A stretch of DNA of 49,283 bases from Luteimonas salinisoli (lineage in GTDB: Bacteria; Pseudomonadota; Gammaproteobacteria; Xanthomonadales; Xanthomonadaceae), in NCBI RefSeq assembly GCF_013425525.1, contig NZ_JACCKA010000086.1:88878-138160 (forward strand), given 5' to 3'. The position numbers were made by a program, and so were the translations under genes. The notes below the pieces were generated by a model, which had not been told where the DNA came from, made no database searches, and saw nothing but the letters and a program-made list of their open reading frames with translations. This document shows, piece after piece, positions 31,306 through 40,112 of the stretch (within the stretch, counting starts at the first letter, position 1; each line of letters begins with the position of its first letter).

Positions 31306-32817
31306 ATGCAAATGAATGGAACTGGACATGCGGTGGCGATCGCCGGCGCCGGCCCGACCGGGCTGATGCTGGCGGGCGAGCTGGCGTTAGCCGGGGTGGA
31401 CGTGGCGATCGTCGAGCGGCGCACCAGCCAGGACCTGCCCGGCGCCCGCGCCGGCGGGCTGCACGCGCGCACCATCGAGGTGCTCGACCAGCGCGGCATC
31501 GCCGACCGCTTCCTGGCCGAGGGCCAAGTGGCGCAGGTCGCCGGGTTCGCCTCGGTGACCCTGGACCTCGGCGGCTTTCCCACCCGCCATCCCTACGGGC
31601 TGGCGCTGTGGCAGAAGCACATCGAGCGCATCCTCGCCGGCTGGGTGGAGGAGCTCGGGGTGCCGATCCTGCGCGGGCGCGAGGTCACCGGATTGGCGCA
31701 GGACGAAAGCGGCGTCGACGTGCTGCTGGCCGACGGCGGCACGCTGCGGGCGCAGTACCTGGTCGGCTGCGACGGCGGCCGCAGCCGGGTCCGCAAGGCC
31801 GCCGGCATCGGCTTCCCGGGCTGGGACCCGACCGTCAGCCACCTGATCGCCGAGGTCGAGATGACGCAGGTGCCGGAGTTCGGCGTGCATCGGAATGCCT
31901 ACGGCACGCACGCCTTCGGCCGGCTGCAGTACGAGATCCGCGACGGCGAGGTGATCTACGCCGACGCCGGGCCGGTCAGCGTGATGGTGACCGAAGCGCA
32001 TCCCGGCGCCACCGGCGAGCCGACCCTGCAGGACCTGCGCACGGCGCTCGTCGCCGCCTGCGGCATCGACTACGGCGCGCACAGCCCCGCCTGGATCTCC
32101 AGGTTCACCGACGCCAGCCGCCAGGCCGCCGCCTATCGCGACCGGCGCGTGCTGCTGGCCGGCGACGCCGCCCACGTGCATGCGCCCGACGGCGGACAGG
32201 GCCTCAACACCGGCGTGCAGGACGCGGTCAACCTCGGCTGGAAGCTGGCCCAGGTGGTAAAGGGGATCTCGCCGGAGGCGCTGCTCGACAGCTACCACGC
32301 CGAGCGCCACCCGATCGCCGCCCGGGTGCTGCGCACCACCATGGCCGCGGTGGCGCTGCGCCGCCCGGACGAACGCACCAACGCGCTGCGCGAGACCGTC
32401 GCCGAACTGCTGGGCATGGAGCAGCCGCGCAGACACTTCGCCGCGATGCTCTCCGGCCTCGGCACCCACTACGACTTCGGCCCCGGCCATCCCCTGGTTG
32501 GCCGGCGCATGCCCGACCTGGACCTGGCCACCGCCGCCGGCCGATCGCGGGTCTACGACCTGCTACACGACGCCAAGCCAGTGCTGCTGAACCTGGGTGC
32601 GGCCGGCGGTGTCGACCTCGGACCGTGGGCGGACCGGGTGAAGCTGGTCGACGCCAAATATGCCGGCCGTTGGGAGCTGCCGGCACTGGGCGAGGTGCCG
32701 GCCCCGGATGCGGTCCTGGTCAGGCCCGACGGCTACGTGGCCTGGGTGGGCGAGCGGACACGGCAAGGGCTTACGGACGCGCTTGCCGCCTGGTGCGGGC
32801 CGCCAGCTGCGGGGTAG
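31306..32817 (+). CDS. FAD-dependent monooxygenase (aromatic hydroxylase/Rox-like)
   Basis: A 503-residue class A flavoprotein monooxygenase. The dinucleotide motif is AIAGAGPTGLMLAGELALAG (near the N-terminus), the DG motif is LVGCDGGRSRVRKAAGIGFPG, and the GD motif is LLAGDAAHVHAPDGGQGLNTGVQDAVNLGWKL. The C-terminal 110 residues form the thioredoxin-like tail of PgaE/RdmE/Rox-type enzymes. Such enzymes hydroxylate aromatic polyketides or inactivate antibiotics such as rifamycins or tetracyclines; the substrate cannot be read here. ATG 31306 follows GGGAG. It stands alone between a divergent gene and the intron-containing tRNA, so no pathway context helps. The 81 bases after it hold no visible gene. 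Confidence 0.9.
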   Translation: MQMNGTGHAVAIAGAGPTGLMLAGELALAGVDVAIVERRTSQDLPGARAGGLHARTIEVLDQRGIADRFLAEGQVAQVAGFASVTLDLGGFPTRHPYGLALWQKHIERILAGWVEELGVPILRGREVTGLAQDESGVDVLLADGGTLRAQYLVGCDGGRSRVRKAAGIGFPGWDPTVSHLIAEVEMTQVPEFGVHRNAYGTHAFGRLQYEIRDGEVIYADAGPVSVMVTEAHPGATGEPTLQDLRTALVAACGIDYGAHSPAWISRFTDASRQAAAYRDRRVLLAGDAAHVHAPDGGQGLNTGVQDAVNLGWKLAQVVKGISPEALLDSYHAERHPIAARVLRTTMAAVALRRPDERTNALRETVAELLGMEQPRRHFAAMLSGLGTHYDFGPGHPLVGRRMPDLDLATAAGRSRVYDLLHDAKPVLLNLGAAGGVDLGPWADRVKLVDAKYAGRWELPALGEVPAPDAVLVRPDGYVAWVGERTRQGLTDALAAWCGPPAAG

Positions 32818-32898
32818 CGCGGCGTCGAACGGCGCGAGCAATTCTTCATGGCCGCACTAGCGTGGGTCGACCGCAACGAGCGACGGGGATATCGAGTG

Positions 32899-33232
32899 TG
32901 GTGGGCCCACCAGGATTCGAACCTGGAACCAAGGGATTCGCGTAGCCCGGAGGTTTCCCCCCGGCGCGGACTATCTCTTCACCCTCCGCCGCATGCACCG
33001 GCATGCGGCGGGTGGGGTGCGGGACGCTCGAGCCTGTGATCAAGGGCACTGCAGCCCCCAGGTAGTCTCTGCACCTTCCGGCGGTGTACCGCCGGCTTGG
33101 CTCAGGGTTGCCACCGTCCGCGCCAGGCGCGCCGCTGAGGTTTCCCTGAATTCATCCCGTTCCCGTCCGCGCGTTACCGCGCGGCGGCACCTTTCGATGA
33201 GTCCCCTGCTCTAACCATTGAGCTATAGGCCC
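32899..33232 (-). tRNA. tRNA-Ile (CAU, tRNA-Ile2), interrupted by a group I intron
   Basis: The gene has two exons on the minus strand, 33232-33197 (36 nt) and 32938-32899 (40 nt), joining to a complete 76-nt tRNA with encoded CCA. The acceptor GGGCCTA pairs with TGGGCCC. The D arm is GCTC/GAGC, the anticodon stem GGGGA/TCCCT and the T arm CCAGG-TTCGAAT-CCTGG. The anticodon is CAU, and the joined loop CU-CAU-AA and overall sequence resemble E. coli ileX rather than tRNA-Met, so it should be the AUA decoder whose C34 is converted to lysidine by TilS. The 258-nt insertion follows U36. The tRNA works only after splicing. Confidence 0.93.
32939..33196 (-). ncRNA. Group I self-splicing intron (IC3-like) in tRNA-Ile(CAU)
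   Basis: A 258-nt intron with the conserved core in order: P element AATTCAGGGAAACCT (33152-33138), CCTGAGCCAAGCC (33106-33094), AAGGTGCAGAGACTA (33077-33063) and GAAGAGATAGTCC (32980-32968). P7 pairs GACTA (33067-33063) with TAGTC (32973-32969). The 5' exon ends in CAU and the internal guide GUG is at intron positions 7-9, the same CAU/GUG pair as the Azoarcus tRNA-Ile(CAU) intron. The last nucleotide is G. A ten-pair hairpin (33001-33010 with 32987-32996) lies before P7 3'. No homing-endonuclease ORF fits. It is about 50 nt longer than the 205-nt Azoarcus intron. Confidence 0.92.
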
Positions 33233-33322
33233 GTGGGACGAATCTTACCCACTACGGTCCGCCAGCGGGCATCGTGGACGCGGATCCGGCGCCCGCGGCC
33301 ACGGCCGCGGGGTCGCCGTGCC

Positions 33323-35665
33323 CTAGCGTTCTCCCGACATCGAGTAAGGCAGTTCGGCCCCTGCACCCGGCCAGTCCCGGTTCGGCGCGGCCTGCATGGT
33401 GAAGCGGAGCTCGCCGCCGGCCAGGATCTCGTCGTGGCGGAGGAAGGCGCGGCGCAGCGGTTCGCCGTTGAGGGTGGCCGAGGCGATGTAGCCGTGGCCC
33501 TGGTCGAGGCCCTCGGCGACGATGGTGAAGGACTTGCCGTCGGGCAGGTGCAGGGTGGCGCGCGGCAGGAACGGGCGTCCGATGACGTATTCGCCGCTGC
33601 CCGGCGCCACCGGGTAGAAGCCGAGCGCGGTGAACAGGTACCAGGCGGACATCTGGCCGAGGTCGTCGTTGCCGGCCAGGCCGTCGGGGCGCGCGGCGTA
33701 CTGCGAGTCCATGATCCGGGCCAGCCGCGCCTGGGTGCGCCAGGGCTGGCCGGCGTGGGCGTACAGATAGGCGACGTGGTGGCTGGGCTCGTTGCCGTGC
33801 GCGTACCAGCCGATCAGGCCGGTGATGTCCTCCATGTGCGCGAACACGGCCGGGTCCACGTCGGCCTCGAACACCTCGTCGAGCCGCGCCAGCAGCGCGT
33901 CGGCGCCACCATGCGCGGCGGCCAGGCCGGCGACGTCGTGCGGCACGTACCAGGAGTACTGCCAGGCGTTGCCCTCGGTGTAGTCGCTGCCGTAGCCGCT
34001 GACGGTGGGGTCGAAGGGCTCGCGGAAGCCGCCGTCGCGGTTGCGCGCGCGCATGAAGCCGGTATCGCGGTCGTAGACGTTGCGCCAGTTGCCGGCGCGG
34101 CGCCGGAACTCGCTGGCGACGTCGTCGCGGCCCATCGCCGCGGCCATGCGCGCGATGGTCCAGTCGCCGTAGGCGTACTCCAGGGTCTTCGAGGCGGCCT
34201 CGCCCTCCTCGTCGATCGGCACCCAGCCCAACTCCATGTACTGGCGCAGGCCGTCGTAGGGGCCGTAGCTGGCGCTGGCGACCATGGCGTCGAGGGCGGC
34301 GTCGGCATCGAAGCCGCGGATGCCCTTGAGGTACGCGTCGGCGATCACCGGCACCGCGTGGTAGCCGATCATGCACCAGGTCTCCAGGCCGTGGAACGAC
34401 CACACCGGCAGGATTCCGTAGGGGCTGTGGCGCTGGTGCGCGAGCAACGACTGGATGAAATCGGCGTTGCGCGCCTCGGGCTGCACCAGGGTCAGCAGCG
34501 GGTGCAGCGCGCGATAGGTGTCCCACAGCGAGAAGGTCGAGTAGTGGGTGAAGCCGTCGGCCCGGTGCACGGCGTTGTCGGGGCCGCGGTAGCGGCCGTC
34601 GCTGTCCATGAACAGGCTGGGGCCCATCAGCGTGTGGTAGAGCGCGGTGTAGGCGGCGGTGCGGGCGTCCTCCGGCGCTTCCACCTCGAGCACCGAAAGC
34701 GCCTCGGCCCACTGCCGCTTCGCGTCGGCGCGCACGCGGTCGAAGTCGAAGTCCGGCACCTCGGCGTCGAGGTTGGCGATAGCGCCGGCCTCGCTGACCG
34801 GGGAGATCGCCAGCTTCGCCACCAGCGGACCGTCCATGGCGCTGCCGAAGTCGAAGCTGGCGACCAGCTGCCGGCCCTCGATCTGCGCGCGCTCCGCCGG
34901 CTCGTCGGCGCCCGGAGGCGGGAAGCCCTTGTAGGGGATGTCCTGCTCGGTGTTGTGCAGCGCGTGCGTACGCGGCGGCCGCGAGAACCGCAGCGCGAAG
35001 TACAGCTGCCGGCCCGGCGCCCAGCCGCGAGTCTCGCGGAAGCCGGTCACGGTGCCGTCGTCGCGCACCCGGATCCGCGACCAGGAGATCTTGCCGGGGT
35101 AGTCGTAGAGGCTGGTGCGCAGGTCCAGCAGCACGTGCGCGGGCGCGCCCTCGGGGAAGGCGTAGCGGTGCACGCCGACCCGCGCGCTGGCGGTGAGTTC
35201 GGCGCGCACGCGGTAGTCGTCCAGGGTGACCGCGTAGTAGCCCGGCTCGGCCACCTCGTCGTCGTGGCGGAAGCGCGAGCGGTAGCCGCTGCCGGGCACG
35301 TCGGGGTCGCCGCGCTCGAGTTTCGGCGTGCCGGTCACCGGCATCAGCAGCACGTCGCCGAGGTCGGAATGGCCGGTGCCGGAGAAGTGGGTGTGGGAGA
35401 AGCCGACGATGCCGTCGTCGTCGTAGCGGTAGCCGGCGGCCCAGTCGTAGGCCTGCGCACGCGGCTGGATGCGGGTGTCGGGGCTGAGCTGGACCATGCC
35501 GAACGGCACCACCGCGCCGGGGAAGGTGTGGCCCTCGCCGCCGGTGCCGATGAAGGGATCGACCGCGGCCCAGGCCGCTTCACCGCGTTCGTCCGCCGCG
35601 GCGGATAGCGCCGCGGCCATTCCCAGCAGCAGCCCCGTCGCCACGCGCCATGCTCCGCTTGTCAT
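33323..35665 (-). CDS. GH92-family glycoside hydrolase (alpha-mannosidase)
   Basis: A 780-residue exported enzyme with a signal peptide (MTSGAWRVATGLLLGMAAALSAAADE). GH92 hallmarks run throughout: VDPFIGTGGEGHTFPGAVVPFGMVQLSPDT near the N-terminus, YSTFSLWDTYRALHPLL, GLIGWYAHGNEPSHHVAYLY (catalytic GNEPSHH) and QMSAWYLFTALGFYPVAPGSGEYVIG. GH92 enzymes are calcium-dependent inverting exo-alpha-mannosidases, often acting on N-glycans in the periplasm. ATG 35665 begins a clean signal sequence. A perfect 20-base palindrome 13 bases upstream suggests control by a LacI-type repressor, but no such gene is in the window. It stands alone between tRNA-Ile and rpoD, without other glycan-degradation genes. 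Confidence 0.95.
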   Translation of the reverse strand: MTSGAWRVATGLLLGMAAALSAAADERGEAAWAAVDPFIGTGGEGHTFPGAVVPFGMVQLSPDTRIQPRAQAYDWAAGYRYDDDGIVGFSHTHFSGTGHSDLGDVLLMPVTGTPKLERGDPDVPGSGYRSRFRHDDEVAEPGYYAVTLDDYRVRAELTASARVGVHRYAFPEGAPAHVLLDLRTSLYDYPGKISWSRIRVRDDGTVTGFRETRGWAPGRQLYFALRFSRPPRTHALHNTEQDIPYKGFPPPGADEPAERAQIEGRQLVASFDFGSAMDGPLVAKLAISPVSEAGAIANLDAEVPDFDFDRVRADAKRQWAEALSVLEVEAPEDARTAAYTALYHTLMGPSLFMDSDGRYRGPDNAVHRADGFTHYSTFSLWDTYRALHPLLTLVQPEARNADFIQSLLAHQRHSPYGILPVWSFHGLETWCMIGYHAVPVIADAYLKGIRGFDADAALDAMVASASYGPYDGLRQYMELGWVPIDEEGEAASKTLEYAYGDWTIARMAAAMGRDDVASEFRRRAGNWRNVYDRDTGFMRARNRDGGFREPFDPTVSGYGSDYTEGNAWQYSWYVPHDVAGLAAAHGGADALLARLDEVFEADVDPAVFAHMEDITGLIGWYAHGNEPSHHVAYLYAHAGQPWRTQARLARIMDSQYAARPDGLAGNDDLGQMSAWYLFTALGFYPVAPGSGEYVIGRPFLPRATLHLPDGKSFTIVAEGLDQGHGYIASATLNGEPLRRAFLRHDEILAGGELRFTMQAAPNRDWPGAGAELPYSMSGER

Positions 35666-35677
35666 CGCCACCCCCGC

Positions 35678-35697
35678 CGATTGGATCGATCCAATCG
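35678..35697. promoter_or_regulatory. 20-bp perfect palindromic operator upstream of the GH92 gene
   Basis: CGATTGGATCGATCCAATCG reads the same on both strands and ends 13 bases before the ATG at 35665. A central CG within TTGGATCGATCCAA is typical of LacI-family operators for sugar genes. It is inferred to repress the mannosidase in the absence of its inducer. Confidence 0.7.
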
Positions 35698-35818
35698 AAA
35701 CCCTAGCACCGCCCGCCGGGTTCCGGCACGTTGCGGCGCAAAATGCGCGTGTCTTACCGCCTACCGTGGCGGCAGCATGGCTGCAGCTCCGCCCCAGCCG
35801 CGCAGGGCCGCAGCCCCT

Positions 35819-35932
35819 GTAGGAGCGGCCCATCGCCGCCAAGGCAGCGGGCGGCTCCGGCCGGGCGGGCGGGCGGTGATTCCGGGTCCGGCTGGCGACG
35901 CCGGCCTTCGCGTGCATGGCACGCTCCTGCGG
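35819..35932. repeat. REP/BIME-like element, copy 2
   Basis: The head TGTAGGAGCGGCCCATCGCC (35819-35838) and the tail CCTTCGCGTGCATGGCACGC (from 35905) match copy 1 (11011-11174) in order, orientation and the internal TTCCGGGT segment. It occupies the middle of the 380-base gap between the GH92 gene and rpoD. The remainder of that gap holds the palindrome at 35678 and no gene that I can support. Confidence 0.75.
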
Positions 35933-36045
35933 TGGCGGCAGGATGCGATGAGGCCGCCAACGCGAACGGCCCGCGGGGGCGGGGCCGTTGCGTCGGGTAC
36001 TGTGACAGCGCACGGCGGGACGGCGCGCGCCGGCGCCGCCGCGGC

Positions 36046-37932
<1,887 letters not shown>

Positions 37933-37973
37933 AGAATCGCGCTACCAGGGAGGAGGAAAAAAGTGAACCCGTA

Positions 37974-37979
37974 ATTATA
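37974..37979 (-). promoter_or_regulatory. Extended -10 promoter of rpoD (TGGTATAAT)
   Basis: A consensus TATAAT preceded by TGG lies 42 bases upstream of the rpoD start. The -35 position is weak (AGGACG at 17 bases), as expected for an extended -10 promoter. Confidence 0.75.
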
Positions 37980-38038
37980 CCAGCCGCCCTCTCCGCCGTC
38001 CTTGGAAGGGGGCCGTGGGGTGCGGGGGACGGGGGTCT

Positions 38039-38479
38039 TCAGGACCGCAGCAGGAAGCTCACAGGTCCGTCGTTGACCAGGCTGACTTCCATATGGGCAC
38101 CGAACCTGCCGGTTTCCACCCCGGGAAGGTGCTTTTGCCGGCAGATCGCCGCCAGCTCGCTGAAGATGCGTTCAGCTTCGGCCGGCGCGGCCGCGGTGCT
38201 GAAACCCGGGCGCATCCCCGAGCGGGTATCGGCGGCCAGGGTGAACTGGCTCACCAGCAGCAGGCCGCCGCCGGTGTCCGCCAGCGAACGGTTCATTCGC
38301 CCCTCCGCGTCGGCGAACACCCGGTAGCCGAGCAGGCGGTCGGCCATGCGCCGGACCTGGGCGGCCGAGTCGCCCGGCTCCACTCCGACCAGCGCCAGCA
38401 GGCCAGGCCCGATCCTGCCCACGATCTGACCGTCGACGGCGACGCTGGCCCGGGAGACGCGCTGGATGAGGGTGAGCAT
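38039..38479 (-). CDS. dtd: D-aminoacyl-tRNA deacylase
   Basis: A 146-residue cytoplasmic proofreading enzyme that hydrolyses D-aminoacyl-tRNA (and glycyl-tRNA-Ala). Both signature motifs are present: LLLVSQFTLAADTRSGMRPGFS (SQFTL) and SLVNDGPVSFLL (the N-x-G-P Gly-cisPro motif). The start MLTLIQRVSRASVAVDG is canonical. Full-length and intact. It lies upstream of rpoD in the same direction but is separated by 106 bases that contain the rpoD promoter. The 185 bases upstream (38480-38664) contain two GTGATTC heptamers (38491-38504) and otherwise nothing recognised. Confidence 0.96.
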   Translation of the reverse strand: MLTLIQRVSRASVAVDGQIVGRIGPGLLALVGVEPGDSAAQVRRMADRLLGYRVFADAEGRMNRSLADTGGGLLLVSQFTLAADTRSGMRPGFSTAAAPAEAERIFSELAAICRQKHLPGVETGRFGAHMEVSLVNDGPVSFLLRS

Positions 38480-38652
38480 GGGGTGGGAGCGTGATTCGTG
38501 ATTCGGGGGTCGGCACGTCGACGGCGATGTCGGCGTCGGGACCGGGCGATGGGGTGTCGGGATCGAAGGCACAAGCGGGTGCGCCGCCACCGCAGGATAA
38601 GGGGTCGCGGCCGCGCCTTCCCGCCCGCCCCGCTTCCTGCAGCCCTCCCGGC

Positions 38653-38658
38653 TAGACT
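38653..38658 (+). promoter_or_regulatory. TAGACT -10-like element six bases before an ATG
   Basis: TAGACT, six bases, then ATG at 38665: the leaderless arrangement also seen at 10256 and 49166. No Shine-Dalgarno is visible for this gene. Confidence 0.5.
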
Positions 38659-38664
38659 TGCGCG

Positions 38665-39582
38665 ATGACCCGCGCTGCCGCCGCCCTGCTCTACGCGCTC
38701 GCCGCCGGCTTCGCCCGGCTGCCTTGGCCGGTGCTGTACCGGATCGGCGACGCACTGGCGTGGCTGTGGCGGCGGCTGGATGCGCGGGAGAGCTTCGTGG
38801 CACGCCGCAACCTGGAGATCGCCTACCCGGAACTGCTGCCCGGGCAGCGCGAGGGATGGCATCGCGAGATCCTGCGCACCACCGCACGCCAGTTCCTGGA
38901 GACGCTGGTCTTCTGGACCCGTCCGCCGGCAAGCAACCTGGCCCTGATCCGCCAGACCCAGGGGGTGGAACTGTTCGACGCCGCGCTGGCGTCCGGGCGC
39001 GGACTGATCGTGGCCGCGCCGCACTACGGCAACTGGGAGCTGCTCAATCAGTGGCTGGCCTGGCGCACGCCGATCTCGGTGCTGTACCGGCCGCCGGACG
39101 CCGCCATCGGCGAGGCCTTTCTGCGGCGCGTGCGCGCCGGCGCCGGGGCCAACGTCACCCAGGTGCGCGCCGAAGGGCCTGCGGCGGTGCGCCAGCTGCT
39201 GCGCCTGCTCAAGGACGGCGGCGTCACCGGCATCCTTCCCGACCAGCAGCCCAAGGTCGGCGACGGCGAGCACGTGCCGTTCTTCGGCATGGACGCGCTG
39301 ACCATGACCCTGCTCGGGCGCCTGGCCGCCCGGACCGGCGCCACGGTGCTGTTCGCCTACTGCGAGCGTATCGGCCCGGAGCCGACATTCGCGCTGCGGA
39401 TCGAGGCCGCGCCGGAAGCGATCGCCGATCCGGACCCGCGCACGGCCACCACCGCGCTCAACGCCGCGGTCGAGCGCATCGCCCGCCGCGATCCGGCGCA
39501 GTACCAGTGGACCTACAAGCGCTGGCGCTGGCGCCCGGCCGGCAGCGGCGAACCCAATCCCTACCAGAAGGCATCCGGATGA
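38665..39582 (+). CDS. Lysophospholipid/lipid A-type acyltransferase (LpxL/HtrB-like)
   Basis: A 305-residue LPLAT-family acyltransferase. The H-x4-E catalytic motif is in AAPHYGNWELLNQWL, preceded by the family segment ARRNLEIAYPELLP and followed by VLYRPP and GVTGILPDQQPKVGDGEHVPFFG. Family members add a secondary acyl chain to lipid A at the inner membrane. An N-terminal hydrophobic segment (about 5-30) fits peripheral membrane attachment. It ends with an ATGA overlap into a PH-domain gene, so an operon of three begins here. A TAGACT box six bases upstream suggests a leaderless message. Confidence 0.93.
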   Translation: MTRAAAALLYALAAGFARLPWPVLYRIGDALAWLWRRLDARESFVARRNLEIAYPELLPGQREGWHREILRTTARQFLETLVFWTRPPASNLALIRQTQGVELFDAALASGRGLIVAAPHYGNWELLNQWLAWRTPISVLYRPPDAAIGEAFLRRVRAGAGANVTQVRAEGPAAVRQLLRLLKDGGVTGILPDQQPKVGDGEHVPFFGMDALTMTLLGRLAARTGATVLFAYCERIGPEPTFALRIEAAPEAIADPDPRTATTALNAAVERIARRDPAQYQWTYKRWRWRPAGSGEPNPYQKASG

Positions 39583-40112
39583 TCGACATCGAAGACCTCG
39601 GCATGAGCGCGCCGGCCGGCCCCGCGGTGCCGGAGGGCGACGCGGGCTGGCAGCCGCTGCCGCGGCGGGCGCGCACGCTGTTCATGCTGGCCGGCGCGGT
39701 CGGGCCGCTGATCCCGGCGGCGATCACCCTGGCCGCGGGGGGCATGGTGCTGCTGCACCTGCCGCGGGTGCTGGCGGCGGCGGCGCTGGGCTGGCTGCTG
39801 TTCCTGCTGTTCTCGGTGTGGCTGGGCCACAAGAAGTACCGCTACACCCACTGGCTGCTCGACGACGACGGTTTCGCCCTGCGCCGCGGGCGGCTGTGGC
39901 GCAGCGAGACCCGGGTGCCCGGCTCGCGGGTACAGCACATCGATATCCGCCGCGGACCGCTGGAGCGGCGCTTCGGCCTGTCCACGCTGGTGATCCACAC
40001 CGCCGGCTCCCGCCAGAGCGCGGTGACCGTGCAGGGCCTGGACGCCGACGACGCCGAGCGCCTGCGCGATCATCTCGCCCAGCGGGTCGAGCACGATGAC
40101 GACGAGTCCTGA
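39579..40112 (+). CDS. Bacterial PH-domain membrane protein (YdbS-like)
   Basis: A 177-residue protein with two membrane helices (about 33-58 and 63-82) followed by one bPH2 domain (KYRYTHWLLDDDGFALRRGRLWRSETRVPGSRVQHIDIRRGPLERRFGLSTLVIHTAG in outline). Such proteins usually pair with a larger three-domain partner (YdbT), as here. Function is not established; membrane or envelope homeostasis is usually suggested. It overlaps the acyltransferase by four bases and the next gene by 17, so all three are coupled. The acidic tail HDDDES is the overlapped part. Confidence 0.9.
   Translation: MIDIEDLGMSAPAGPAVPEGDAGWQPLPRRARTLFMLAGAVGPLIPAAITLAAGGMVLLHLPRVLAAAALGWLLFLLFSVWLGHKKYRYTHWLLDDDGFALRRGRLWRSETRVPGSRVQHIDIRRGPLERRFGLSTLVIHTAGSRQSAVTVQGLDADDAERLRDHLAQRVEHDDDES

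Noticed and set aside
32899..33232. Two degenerate tRNA fragments or a tRNA pseudogene
   Set aside because: The two halves complement each other exactly into one intact tRNA, and the insertion carries the group I core. A split functional gene is the better reading.
32899..33232. Integrated genomic island at the tRNA
   Set aside because: No integrase, direct-repeat att sites or compositional change were seen on either side.
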